DNA from: WTXA01 sp964415195
Lineage (GTDB): Bacteria > Bacillota > TC1
NCBI GenBank assembly: GCA_964415195.1
Contig: CAYPYD010000002.1
Span: forward strand, 124,001 to 188,000
Direction: 5' to 3'
Length of the DNA stretch: 64,000 nucleotides
The notes under the pieces are model-generated. The model was not told the origin of the DNA and ran no database searches. It was given only the letters and a program-made list of their open reading frames with translations. Positions 24,473 to 32,282 of this stretch are shown piece after piece (the stretch's first letter is position 1; the number at the start of each line of letters is the position of its first letter). The position numbers were made by a program, and so were the translations under genes.

Positions 24473-25816
24473 GTGTCGTATAGAAGATTAGAACAATTAA
24501 TAGAAAATTTAGCTCAGGAGAATTATATAGACAATGAGTTGTATAAGTTGTATAACGTAAAAAGAGGACTAAGAGACGAGCATGGAAAGGGAGTTTTGGT
24601 TGGATTAACCAAGATTTCAGAAGTTCACGGTTATCTTGTAGATGAAGGTGAAAAGATTCCTGATGAAGGTAAATTATTATATAGAGGAATTAATCTAACG
24701 GATTTAGTTAGAGGTTTCCAACATGATAATAGATATGGTTATGAAGAAACATCCTATTTGCTTTTATTTGGTAAATTACCTAATAATGAAGAACTAAACT
24801 GGTACAATGCTTACATGAATGATAGAAGAGTATTGGTTAAAGGATTTATAGAAGACTATATCTTGAAAAATCCAAGTATAAATATAATGAATGCATTACA
24901 AAGATCAGTTTTGACATTGTATGTATTTGATGAAAACCCAGATGAAGTGACATTGGGCAATGTTTTAATACAAAGTTTAGATTTAATTGCTAAGGCACCT
25001 ACTTTAATGGCTTATGCATACCAAAGCAAGAAGCATTGTTATGATAAAGAGAATCTGCATATATTTGCTCCGAAAAGTGAATATAGCACAGCTGAAAACA
25101 TACTATATATGATTAGAGAAAATGGTTCATTTACCAAAAAAGAAGCGGAAGTTCTTGATTTATCATTAGTGCTTCATGCTGATCATGGTGGTGGTAACAA
25201 CTCTTCTTTTACAAACTATGTTATATCTTCAAGTGGTACAGATACTTATTCTGCAACTGCAGCAGCAATTGGTTCACTTAAAGGGCCTAAACACGGAGGT
25301 GCAAACCAAAAAGTTTTGGAAATGATGGAATTCATAGCTAATGAAATTGGCGATAATCCAAGTGATGAAGAAATAAAAAATATCTTAAGAAGAATTATTA
25401 AAAAAGAAGCTTTTGATAAAAGTGGATTAATATATGGAATGGGTCATGCAGTTTATACTTCATCAGATCCTAGAGCAACTTTATTTAAGGAAAAAGCCTA
25501 TGAACTTGCTGAAGAAAAAGGTGTTATTGAAGCTTATGAACTGTTTTCAAGAATAGAGGAATTGTCTAAGGAAATATTCAAGGAAGTAAAAGGACCAAAT
25601 TTTGTAATTTGTGCTAATGTTGATTTCTATTCTGGCTTAGTTTACACAATGTTGGAAATACCACAAGAATTATTCACGCCATTATTTGCAGTTGCTCGAA
25701 TGGCTGGATGGTGTGCACACAGGTTAGAGCAGATTGTTTCTGATAATAAGATAGTTAGACCTGCCTATAAAGGCATTAAAGGTCGTATAAAATATACTGA
25801 TATGAAGGAAAGGTAG
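24473..25816 (+). CDS. gltA: Citrate synthase
   Basis: The 447-residue enzyme condenses oxaloacetate with acetyl-CoA. Start is GTG 24473, because GGAGGTG lies 5 bases before it, and a longer frame lacks a ribosome site. The catalytic residues are in GPKHGGANQK (His), YGMGHAVYTSSDPRA (His) and CANVDFYSGLVY (Asp). The N-terminal extension of about 50 residues is typical for the clostridial type. Methylcitrate synthase activity cannot be excluded from motifs. With the aconitase encoded 7 kb away it could supply 2-oxoglutarate for glutamate. A thioredoxin gene follows after 7 bases. Confidence 0.93.
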   Translation: MSYRRLEQLIENLAQENYIDNELYKLYNVKRGLRDEHGKGVLVGLTKISEVHGYLVDEGEKIPDEGKLLYRGINLTDLVRGFQHDNRYGYEETSYLLLFGKLPNNEELNWYNAYMNDRRVLVKGFIEDYILKNPSINIMNALQRSVLTLYVFDENPDEVTLGNVLIQSLDLIAKAPTLMAYAYQSKKHCYDKENLHIFAPKSEYSTAENILYMIRENGSFTKKEAEVLDLSLVLHADHGGGNNSSFTNYVISSSGTDTYSATAAAIGSLKGPKHGGANQKVLEMMEFIANEIGDNPSDEEIKNILRRIIKKEAFDKSGLIYGMGHAVYTSSDPRATLFKEKAYELAEEKGVIEAYELFSRIEELSKEIFKEVKGPNFVICANVDFYSGLVYTMLEIPQELFTPLFAVARMAGWCAHRLEQIVSDNKIVRPAYKGIKGRIKYTDMKER

Positions 25817-25823
25817 AATTAAG

Positions 25824-26141
25824 ATGATTGAACATATTAATGATAGCAATTTTGATAGTAAAGTATTGAAATCCAAGGGAGTTATAATGGTGGATTTTTG
25901 GGCGCCTTGGTGCGGACCATGTAAAATGTTAGCCCCAGTCCTTGAAGCAATAGAGACGGAAATGGAAGGTAAGGTAGAAATCAAGAAAATAAATACTGAT
26001 GAAAATAGAGTGACTTCTGAAAAATTCGATATTATGAGTATCCCAACAATGATTATTTTTAAAGATGGAAAACCTGTGGACACAATTATAGGATTTGTAG
26101 GAAAAGAACAGATCAAAAATCGCATATTAGCTGCAAATTAA
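25824..26141 (+). CDS. Thioredoxin
   Basis: The 105-residue thioredoxin has the active site WAPWCGPCK near residue 30 and the cis-proline in MSIPTMIIF. It reduces protein disulfides with thioredoxin reductase, which is not encoded here. In glycine-reductase organisms thioredoxin delivers electrons to the GrdA selenoprotein. The grd cluster in this window lacks its own trxA/trxB, so this gene is a candidate donor (inference). Its stop overlaps the next ATG (TAATG). Confidence 0.95.
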   Translation: MIEHINDSNFDSKVLKSKGVIMVDFWAPWCGPCKMLAPVLEAIETEMEGKVEIKKINTDENRVTSEKFDIMSIPTMIIFKDGKPVDTIIGFVGKEQIKNRILAAN

Positions 26142-26812
26142 TGAATAATAAATGGAATTTAAGTGATGCTTTTTTAGGTTTCGCAATATATTATCTGCTT
26201 TTTAGCGTTGTTGATATATTGGCTACTAAGTTAAACATTGGTAAAGAGAATGTTTTTTTAATAAGTAGTATAGTTGCCGTCTTAACTCTCTTTGCCATTT
26301 TATATTTACAACTATCAAAGGGAACAGGAATAACAAAGAAACTTGAAACTACTTCAAAGAATAATAGTAGAGATTTTTTATTTGGTGTGATTTCAGGTGT
26401 AGCCCTTGGTTCAATAGTTGTGATAGGTATATTTAACGATGACAGAGGTATATTTTCTTTGCTATCAATTAAATATATGAGGACAATTTTGTATCCTAGT
26501 GGGATTATTAATATGGTCCTCTTTTTTCTTGTGTTTGTGATTGCAATACCAATAGCTGAAGAAATGTATTTCAGAGGTTACTTGTATCCAGCTTTAGAAA
26601 AAAACTATAATATTATAGTAGCTACATTTGTTACTAGTGTTTTTTCCAGCATTTTTTTAAGTGGTTCGATTTCCTTCCTTTTATTATTTTTTGCTGGATT
26701 GGTGTTTGCCTTTCTTTATCAAAAGACAGAGGCAATATTTTGTAGTATGGTGTCGCATATGACATTTAATTTTATAATAACTTTGTTAATCTTTATAAAA
26801 GGAGGCAATTGA
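26141..26812 (+). CDS. CPBP-family intramembrane metalloprotease
   Basis: The 223-residue membrane protein has about six or seven hydrophobic helices. It carries the CPBP/Abi (CAAX protease-like) motif AEEMYFRGYLYP (EExxxR) and the second conserved histidine in SMVSHMTFNF. Family members cleave prenylated peptides or serve in bacteriocin immunity, but the role here is unknown. It overlaps the thioredoxin stop by one base and shares 1-3 bases with the downstream glycosyltransferase start, so it belongs to the gltA operon run. Confidence 0.85.
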   Translation: MNNKWNLSDAFLGFAIYYLLFSVVDILATKLNIGKENVFLISSIVAVLTLFAILYLQLSKGTGITKKLETTSKNNSRDFLFGVISGVALGSIVVIGIFNDDRGIFSLLSIKYMRTILYPSGIINMVLFFLVFVIAIPIAEEMYFRGYLYPALEKNYNIIVATFVTSVFSSIFLSGSISFLLLFFAGLVFAFLYQKTEAIFCSMVSHMTFNFIITLLIFIKGGN

Positions 26813-27906
26813 TGAAAAGATATTTAATTGTATCACTTTCAACAGGTGGGGGGCATGCTACTGCAGGAAATTCATTAGGTGAAAGATTAAAAGATAAGGG
26901 ACATGAAGTATTGGTAATTGATTTATTTAAAGGGATTAATGCCAAAGGATTACATACTTTTATTTGTGAGGGGTATAATTTTATAGCTACCAAAGCTCCA
27001 CAATTGTACGAAACGATTTATAGAGCTGGAAACAAACCAATTATTGCCAAAGGGTCATTTGATATAACTAGAAGATTGTCCCAGAAAAAAATAAAAGAAT
27101 TCATTAGTGTTTTTGACCCTGATGTTATTATTGCAGTGCATCCAATTGTTACAGATATATTGGGTGGAATGAAACAAAGAGGATATCTTGAAAAGCAGAA
27201 GATTGTTTCAGTAATAACTGATTATTTGGCACATTTTGTTTATGTGCATAAACATAAGTATATTGATGCCTATTTTGTAGGTAGTGATGTAACAAAAAGA
27301 GATCTATTAAAAAGAGGCGTTAATACTGAAAAGATATATCCATTTGGTATACCTATTAAAAAAGAATTCTATACTCCTGTTAATAGATTTAAAAATGGTA
27401 AATTTACAATATTAGTTATGGGTGGGAGTCTAGGCAGTAGAAATATGTCCAGTGTTCTAAGTAAACTAATGAAGGTCAAGGACAATTTAAAGATAATAGT
27501 AGTCTGTGGAAACGATAGTGAGCTAAAGATTAAGATGGATAAGTTTGTTGATCAAGATCATAGTAAAGAAGTGATTGTCCATGGTTACGCGACTGATGTA
27601 CAAAGAATGATGGATGAAGCCGATTTATTGATAAGTAAACCTGGTGGTGCTTCAGTTACTGAAGCCTTATTGAGAAGAATACCGATGATCATACCTTATA
27701 TGCTTGGTGGTCAAGAAAAGGAAAATAGAGATTATTTAATTGAAGAAAATGTGGCAATTTGGGTCAGTAACGTTAAGGATATTACCAATATTGTAACTAA
27801 ATTAATAAACGAACCTGAGATACTTGCAAAAATGGGAGAAAATATGGAACAAATAGCTGCCAATTTCTCAGTTGACAATGCAATAGATGTTTTGGAAAAT
27901 CTATAG
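26812..27906 (+). CDS. Diacylglycerol/MurG-type glycosyltransferase (UgtP-like)
   Basis: The 364-residue GT28-type glycosyltransferase begins SLSTGGGHATAGNSL, the hallmark of the processive diacylglycerol glucosyltransferase (UgtP/YpfP) and MGDG-synthase group. The C-terminal donor-binding half has MGGSLGSRNM and SKPGGASVTEALLRRIPMI. It likely adds glucose or galactose to diacylglycerol at the membrane, making a glycolipid or lipoteichoic-acid anchor. GGAGG at 26801-26805 selects ATG 26812. The nearby phosphoglucomutase could supply glucose 1-phosphate. Confidence 0.88.
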   Translation: MKRYLIVSLSTGGGHATAGNSLGERLKDKGHEVLVIDLFKGINAKGLHTFICEGYNFIATKAPQLYETIYRAGNKPIIAKGSFDITRRLSQKKIKEFISVFDPDVIIAVHPIVTDILGGMKQRGYLEKQKIVSVITDYLAHFVYVHKHKYIDAYFVGSDVTKRDLLKRGVNTEKIYPFGIPIKKEFYTPVNRFKNGKFTILVMGGSLGSRNMSSVLSKLMKVKDNLKIIVVCGNDSELKIKMDKFVDQDHSKEVIVHGYATDVQRMMDEADLLISKPGGASVTEALLRRIPMIIPYMLGGQEKENRDYLIEENVAIWVSNVKDITNIVTKLINEPEILAKMGENMEQIAANFSVDNAIDVLENL

Positions 27907-27935
27907 TAGCTTAAAATGAATGGAGGAATTAGATT

Positions 27936-29180
27936 ATGGGAAATGCATTAGAATTACAAAAACTTTTGGATACACACTTCTTGGATATACTGTTGAAGTT
28001 GGCTATTATATATGGTGTAAGTGTAGTTTTTTCTGGACTTGCAAAAAAGTTCAAACAGCCCGCGGTTTTAGGGTATATTATTGGTGGGATTTTGTTAGGT
28101 TTGTTTCTTGGTGCGAGAACACAAATAACATTTTTTAGTGACTTGCTTGGTGGGTTTACCATTGATGGAAAAACCAGGGTAATTTATGATTTGTCCCAAA
28201 TTGGGGTTATATTACTGTTATTCATGGCTGGCTTAGGTACAGATTTCAAATTGTTGAAGGAAAATATAGCGAAATCATCTTTAGTCGCAATTCTTGGGGT
28301 TACTGCTACAATTTTATTTACAGTTGGTGCTTTTTTAATAACAGATGGAGATTTTAAAGTTGCGATTGCAATGGCGGTAGTATTATCTTCAACTAGTGTA
28401 ACGATTTCAGTTGGTACATTAAAAGAAATGGGTATGCTACATAAATTAACTAGTGTAGTAATAACTGGGGCAGCAATAATTGATGACATAATTGGATTGG
28501 TTTTGATTACCTTATTGGGAATATTTATGAATCCGAAATTCATAGGTTTAGATATGGAATTCTATTTTGTATTAATAAAAATAATTGGGTTATTTATATT
28601 AATAGGGTTAATAGGTTTTGCTATACTGAAATTGAATAAAAAAATAGTTGGCCACAGTTATTATAAAAAATATGGTGATCAGATAATGATGGCTGTTCTT
28701 ACATTTTGTTTTATTCTTGCTTATTTTGCTCAATACTTAGGAGTATCTGTAATTATAGGAGCATATTTTGCTGGTTTAATGTTATCAATGACAACATTAA
28801 AGGATTCCATTGAAAAAAACTTAACAGGAATGGCAGAATTATTTTTCGGACCATTATTTTTTATGTCAATTGGGCTGACTCTTGATTTAACTAATATTAA
28901 TGAAGCTATACTGTTAGGTATAGTATTTGCTATAGTAGCTGCGTTAGGAAAAGTGATAGGTTGTGGACTTGGTGCAAAATTATCTGGATTCGATACTAGA
29001 CTATCAACTAAAATTGGCTTAGGTATGATTCCTCGTGGTGAAGTTTCTTACATATCAGCAAGTTTAGCTGCAGGTATGGGATTACTCAAAGAGAGTCACT
29101 TATCTATAGCTGTTATAGTTATTATACTAACTTCGACTATAACACCAACTTTATTAAAAAAAGTTTATATACATAAATAA
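27936..29180 (+). CDS. CPA2-family cation:proton antiporter (first of a tandem pair)
   Basis: The 414-residue membrane protein has about 12-13 helices. CPA2 (KefB/NapA-type) signatures include LGYIIGGILLG near residue 45 and the ion-binding Asp-Asp in GAAIIDDIIGLVL. The C terminus ends after the last helix with no RCK/TrkA-N domain. It would exchange Na+ or K+ for protons. It is followed 21 bases later by a paralogue. GGAGG precedes the ATG. A short GTG/ATG frame at 27920-28138 in another frame is a shadow. Confidence 0.88.
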   Translation: MGNALELQKLLDTHFLDILLKLAIIYGVSVVFSGLAKKFKQPAVLGYIIGGILLGLFLGARTQITFFSDLLGGFTIDGKTRVIYDLSQIGVILLLFMAGLGTDFKLLKENIAKSSLVAILGVTATILFTVGAFLITDGDFKVAIAMAVVLSSTSVTISVGTLKEMGMLHKLTSVVITGAAIIDDIIGLVLITLLGIFMNPKFIGLDMEFYFVLIKIIGLFILIGLIGFAILKLNKKIVGHSYYKKYGDQIMMAVLTFCFILAYFAQYLGVSVIIGAYFAGLMLSMTTLKDSIEKNLTGMAELFFGPLFFMSIGLTLDLTNINEAILLGIVFAIVAALGKVIGCGLGAKLSGFDTRLSTKIGLGMIPRGEVSYISASLAAGMGLLKESHLSIAVIVIILTSTITPTLLKKVYIHK

Positions 29181-29201
29181 GATGAAAAGTAAGGAAGATA
29201 A

Positions 29202-30434
29202 ATGAATCTAGAAATATTAAATTCTACCTTTATTAGATTGATTTTTGAGTTAATTATAATCTATTCATTTGGATTAGGATTAGCAATATTGGCTAGGAAA
29301 ATAAAGCAACCAGTATTTATTGTCTATATTGTAGGCGGTATTATTTTAGGTGTTTTAATAGGGCCTAGAACTAATTTTAAATTTCTCATTGAGTTGATGG
29401 GTGGATTTACGGTTGACAGTAGAGATGGGGTATTAAGCCAACTCTCACAAATTGGGCTTATATTTCTTCTGTTTTTAACAGGACTAGAAACTCACACAGA
29501 TGAGTTGAAAAGGTATGGTAAGCATTCAGTTTTAACTGCAGTCGTAGGAGTTATAACCCCATTCATTTTGGTCTTTTTCACAACCTTATTGATAGGTTTT
29601 GATTATAAAGTGGCAATAGTAACTGGTGCTGCTGTAGTGGCAACTAGTATTGGCGTTTCAAAACAGAAATTTTGCAGTATTGGACAGGGAGAATGTGATA
29701 CAGCCTGTATTGTAAAAGGGGCTTCAATAGTAGATGATATAATAGGTGTTATTGTTATTAGTATATTAGTAATTGTTATACCCAATAATATTCTTGATCA
29801 ATCTGAGTGGAAAACTGGCTTAATTAAAGTTTTTATTACTTTCGTGAGTATTTTAATAATTGGTTTGATAATAGTGAAACTAGATAAAAAAATAAAGTCG
29901 AGAAATTTTAGAGTCACCCATTACCACGAAATAATAATGGGTACGATAATATTTATATTTGTTCTTAGTTTTTTTGCTAATTTATTTGGTGTTTCAGCAG
30001 TTATAGGTTCATACTTTGCAGGATTTATACTTTCATTAACAAGATTAAAAGATACTGTTTTGAAATTTATAGAGCCAATTACTGAAGTATTTATTGCACC
30101 AGTATATTTTATATCAAAGGGTTTAGCATTGAATATTTTTGATTTGAAATCTATCATTGTAATTGGAGTAATTATTGCTATAATGACTATACTGGGTAAA
30201 ACATTAGGCGCAGGCTTAGGCGCAAAATTAACAGGACTTGATAATAAAAGTGCATTGAGAGTTGGTTTTGCAATGGTACCAATAGGTGAGGTTGCCTATT
30301 TGTTGGCTAGTATAGCAAAAGATGCAGGGATTTTGGGTTATGAGGAATTAGGAAGCATAGTTTTTGTTATATTAATTACTTCCATAGCCGGACCAATACT
30401 TCTAAACAGTACGTACAAGGTTAAATGTAAATAG
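29202..30434 (+). CDS. CPA2-family cation:proton antiporter (second of a tandem pair)
   Basis: The 410-residue paralogue of the preceding gene has the same fold and the ion-binding pair in GASIVDDIIGVIV (Asp178-Asp179). It differs where the first copy has SSTSVTISVGTLKEMG. Here the segment before the Asp pair is VATSIGVSKQKF with Cys158, Cys165 and Cys169. These cysteines could make the transporter redox- or metal-sensitive, or the subunit may be specialised in a heterodimer with its neighbour. Both ideas are inference. No cytoplasmic RCK domain is attached. The ribosome site is AAGGAAG. Confidence 0.87.
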   Translation: MNLEILNSTFIRLIFELIIIYSFGLGLAILARKIKQPVFIVYIVGGIILGVLIGPRTNFKFLIELMGGFTVDSRDGVLSQLSQIGLIFLLFLTGLETHTDELKRYGKHSVLTAVVGVITPFILVFFTTLLIGFDYKVAIVTGAAVVATSIGVSKQKFCSIGQGECDTACIVKGASIVDDIIGVIVISILVIVIPNNILDQSEWKTGLIKVFITFVSILIIGLIIVKLDKKIKSRNFRVTHYHEIIMGTIIFIFVLSFFANLFGVSAVIGSYFAGFILSLTRLKDTVLKFIEPITEVFIAPVYFISKGLALNIFDLKSIIVIGVIIAIMTILGKTLGAGLGAKLTGLDNKSALRVGFAMVPIGEVAYLLASIAKDAGILGYEELGSIVFVILITSIAGPILLNSTYKVKCK

Positions 30435-30449
30435 ATTGGAGTAGTATGA

Positions 30450-30854
30450 ATGAAATTTTATAGAAAAATTCAAGGCTCTGTCCTTGGAGGCGTGTGTATC
30501 GGTTTAAGTGAAGAACTAAAAATTGACACAATGTTATTTAGATTAATATCAATATTGGCTTTGATAATTTCTGGGGGCTTTATTGGGATTATCTATATAA
30601 TTCTTTGGGCAGTTTTACCGGCTGTTGATAGTAATTCAAATATTAAAGACGAAGTGATGGATAAAATAAATAAATATAGTTTTTTAAAAGATAAGGTTAA
30701 AAACCCAACTGTTTTAGGTATTATACTTGTGGTGTTTGGATTATTAATATTCATAGACTTAATATTACCTTTAGATTTAATCATGAGATTTATTATACCT
30801 GTAGCACTTGTCGGTGCTGGCTTATATTTATTGATTGTAAATAATAAGAGGTAA
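30450..30854 (+). CDS. PspC-domain membrane protein
   Basis: The 134-residue protein starts with the PspC domain (KFYRKIQGSVLGGVCIGLSEELKID, then an aromatic-rich transmembrane helix with IIYIILWAVLPA) and has two more C-terminal hydrophobic helices. PspC proteins sense membrane stress or act as anchors for envelope responses in many bacteria. No PspA is in the window. ATG 30450 is preceded by TTGGAGTAG. It lies 15 bases after the second antiporter and may be cotranscribed with it. Confidence 0.87.
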   Translation: MKFYRKIQGSVLGGVCIGLSEELKIDTMLFRLISILALIISGGFIGIIYIILWAVLPAVDSNSNIKDEVMDKINKYSFLKDKVKNPTVLGIILVVFGLLIFIDLILPLDLIMRFIIPVALVGAGLYLLIVNNKR

Positions 30855-30888
30855 AATTATAATCATTATAAAATTATAAAAATTACTA

Positions 30889-30917
30889 TTGACAACATTT
30901 GGCATCTATAATATAAT
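30889..30917 (+). promoter_or_regulatory. Strong promoter for rubrerythrin
   Basis: A perfect TTGACA (30889-30894), 17-base spacer and perfect TATAAT (30912-30917) precede the rubrerythrin gene. The leader is about 35 bases and ends with AGGAGGAG, indicating high expression. Confidence 0.9.
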
Positions 30918-30957
30918 TCTAATAGAGTCAATTAATTATACAGGAGGAGATTTAACA

Positions 30958-31449
30958 ATGAGTACAAAAGAAAATTTAATGGCAGCATTTGCTGGAGAAT
31001 CACAAGCAAACAGAAAGTATTTAGCTTTTGCAAAAAAAGCAGAAGCAGAAGGATATAAAGCAGCAGCTAGAATGTTTAGAGCGGCAGCAGAGGCGGAAAC
31101 TTTTCATGCACATGCACATCTAAATGCAGCTGATGGAGTAGGATCTACAGTTGATAATCTAAAGGCAGCAGTAAGCGGTGAAACATTTGAATTTGAACAA
31201 ATGTATCCTCCATATTTAGAAGAAGCTAAAGCTGAAGGACATGATAAAGCTATTCGTTCAATCACCTATGCTATGAAAGCTGAAGAAGTACACGCAAGAC
31301 TATTTGATGAAGTGCTTTCAAATCTAAGTAAAGAAGATGATAGTAAATATTACCTATGTCCAAATTGTGGTTATGTAGAGAAGAATAGTACACCTGAATC
31401 TTGCCCAATTTGTAACGCAAAAGGTAGTACCTTTATTAAAGTAGAGTAG
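30958..31449 (+). CDS. Rubrerythrin
   Basis: The 163-residue protein reduces hydrogen peroxide in anaerobes. The start is ATG 30958, with AGGAGGAG 8 bases upstream. The N-terminal four-helix bundle holds the di-iron ligands in AGESQANRKYL, AEAETFHAHAH and KAEEVHARLF. The C-terminal rubredoxin-like domain has CPNCGYVE and CPICNAK. It has its own consensus promoter and a strong terminator. With desulfoferrodoxin and PerR elsewhere in the window it forms the oxygen-defence set. Confidence 0.96.
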   Translation: MSTKENLMAAFAGESQANRKYLAFAKKAEAEGYKAAARMFRAAAEAETFHAHAHLNAADGVGSTVDNLKAAVSGETFEFEQMYPPYLEEAKAEGHDKAIRSITYAMKAEEVHARLFDEVLSNLSKEDDSKYYLCPNCGYVEKNSTPESCPICNAKGSTFIKVE

Positions 31450-31474
31450 TTAACAATAATACTAGTAAATATAT

Positions 31475-31510
31475 AAAAAGCAGTTAATCATTTGATTAAC
31501 TGCTTTTTTA
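31475..31510. terminator. Bidirectional terminator between rubrerythrin and the nitrilase-family gene
   Basis: A stem of about 16 bp (31475-31490 with 31493-31508) runs into a T tract on the plus strand and an A/T-rich flank for the minus strand. It overlaps the last codon of the minus-strand gene. Confidence 0.9.
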
Positions 31511-32267
31511 TTGGTAATTTACTTCGTATTTCATTTACATATTCTAATTCGATGTTTTGTAATATAATGCCTTCACTTTCATCTAATTCATTTAACACCT
31601 TACCCCAAGGATCAATAACCATTGAATGGCCATATGGACAATACTTTGCTTCGTTATCGGAAGCAGGAGAGCATAGGGCAAAATAACTTTGAGTGTCTAG
31701 GGCTCGAGCTCTACCTAATAATTGGTAATGAGCAGGCCCGGAAACATTGTTAAAAGCCCCTGGCACTACATAAAGAAAAGGATTCTCTTCTTCAAGTTTT
31801 TGAAAAAGATTGGGAAACCTTAAATCAAAACATATTGCTAATCCGATTTTCCCCAGTGAAGTTTTTATTACAGTATTACTAGAACCAGAAGATATAAACT
31901 CAGACTCATGATAACTTAAATCGTCATAATCCACATCAAATAGATTTATTTTTCTATATTTACCAATCTCTACACCATTCTCGAATGCATAGGTAGTATT
32001 GTAAATCTTATCTTCCGATTTCTCAGGAATACTACCACCAATCAAGATAATACCTCTACTTGCTTCAAGCAGAAATTCATAGGTAGGGCCTTGGTTTTCT
32101 TCTGCATTATTCCTTATAAATGATTTAGAATAAGGTGTGTTGAACATTTCTGGAAGAACAACAATTTCTGCATCTGAAAGCTTGGCTCTTTCTATAAAAA
32201 GACTGGCAATTTCCAAGTTTTTTTCTTTTGATTGAACAACTTTCATTTGACACAATGCTATTTTCAT
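31488..32267 (-). CDS. Nitrilase-superfamily carbon-nitrogen hydrolase (omega-amidase-like)
   Basis: The 259-residue protein has the Glu-Lys-Cys triad: LPEMFNTPY (Glu), YRKINLFD (Lys) and AICFDLRFP (Cys). It resembles the Nit2/YafV group, which hydrolyses omega-amides of 2-oxo acids such as 2-oxoglutaramate, a repair reaction. The motif GRARALDTQSYF is typical. It is transcribed 15 bases after aconitase on the minus strand. An omega-amidase releasing 2-oxoglutarate would fit beside aconitase, but the substrate is not proven by sequence. Confidence 0.87.
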   Translation of the reverse strand: MKIALCQMKVVQSKEKNLEIASLFIERAKLSDAEIVVLPEMFNTPYSKSFIRNNAEENQGPTYEFLLEASRGIILIGGSIPEKSEDKIYNTTYAFENGVEIGKYRKINLFDVDYDDLSYHESEFISSGSSNTVIKTSLGKIGLAICFDLRFPNLFQKLEEENPFLYVVPGAFNNVSGPAHYQLLGRARALDTQSYFALCSPASDNEAKYCPYGHSMVIDPWGKVLNELDESEGIILQNIELEYVNEIRSKLPIKKQLIK

Positions 32268-32282
32268 CTGGTTACCTCGCTA

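Noticed and set aside
27920..28162. Short ORFs overlapping the 5' end of the first antiporter
   Set aside because: They are frame shadows. The antiporter frame has the family motifs and the ribosome site.
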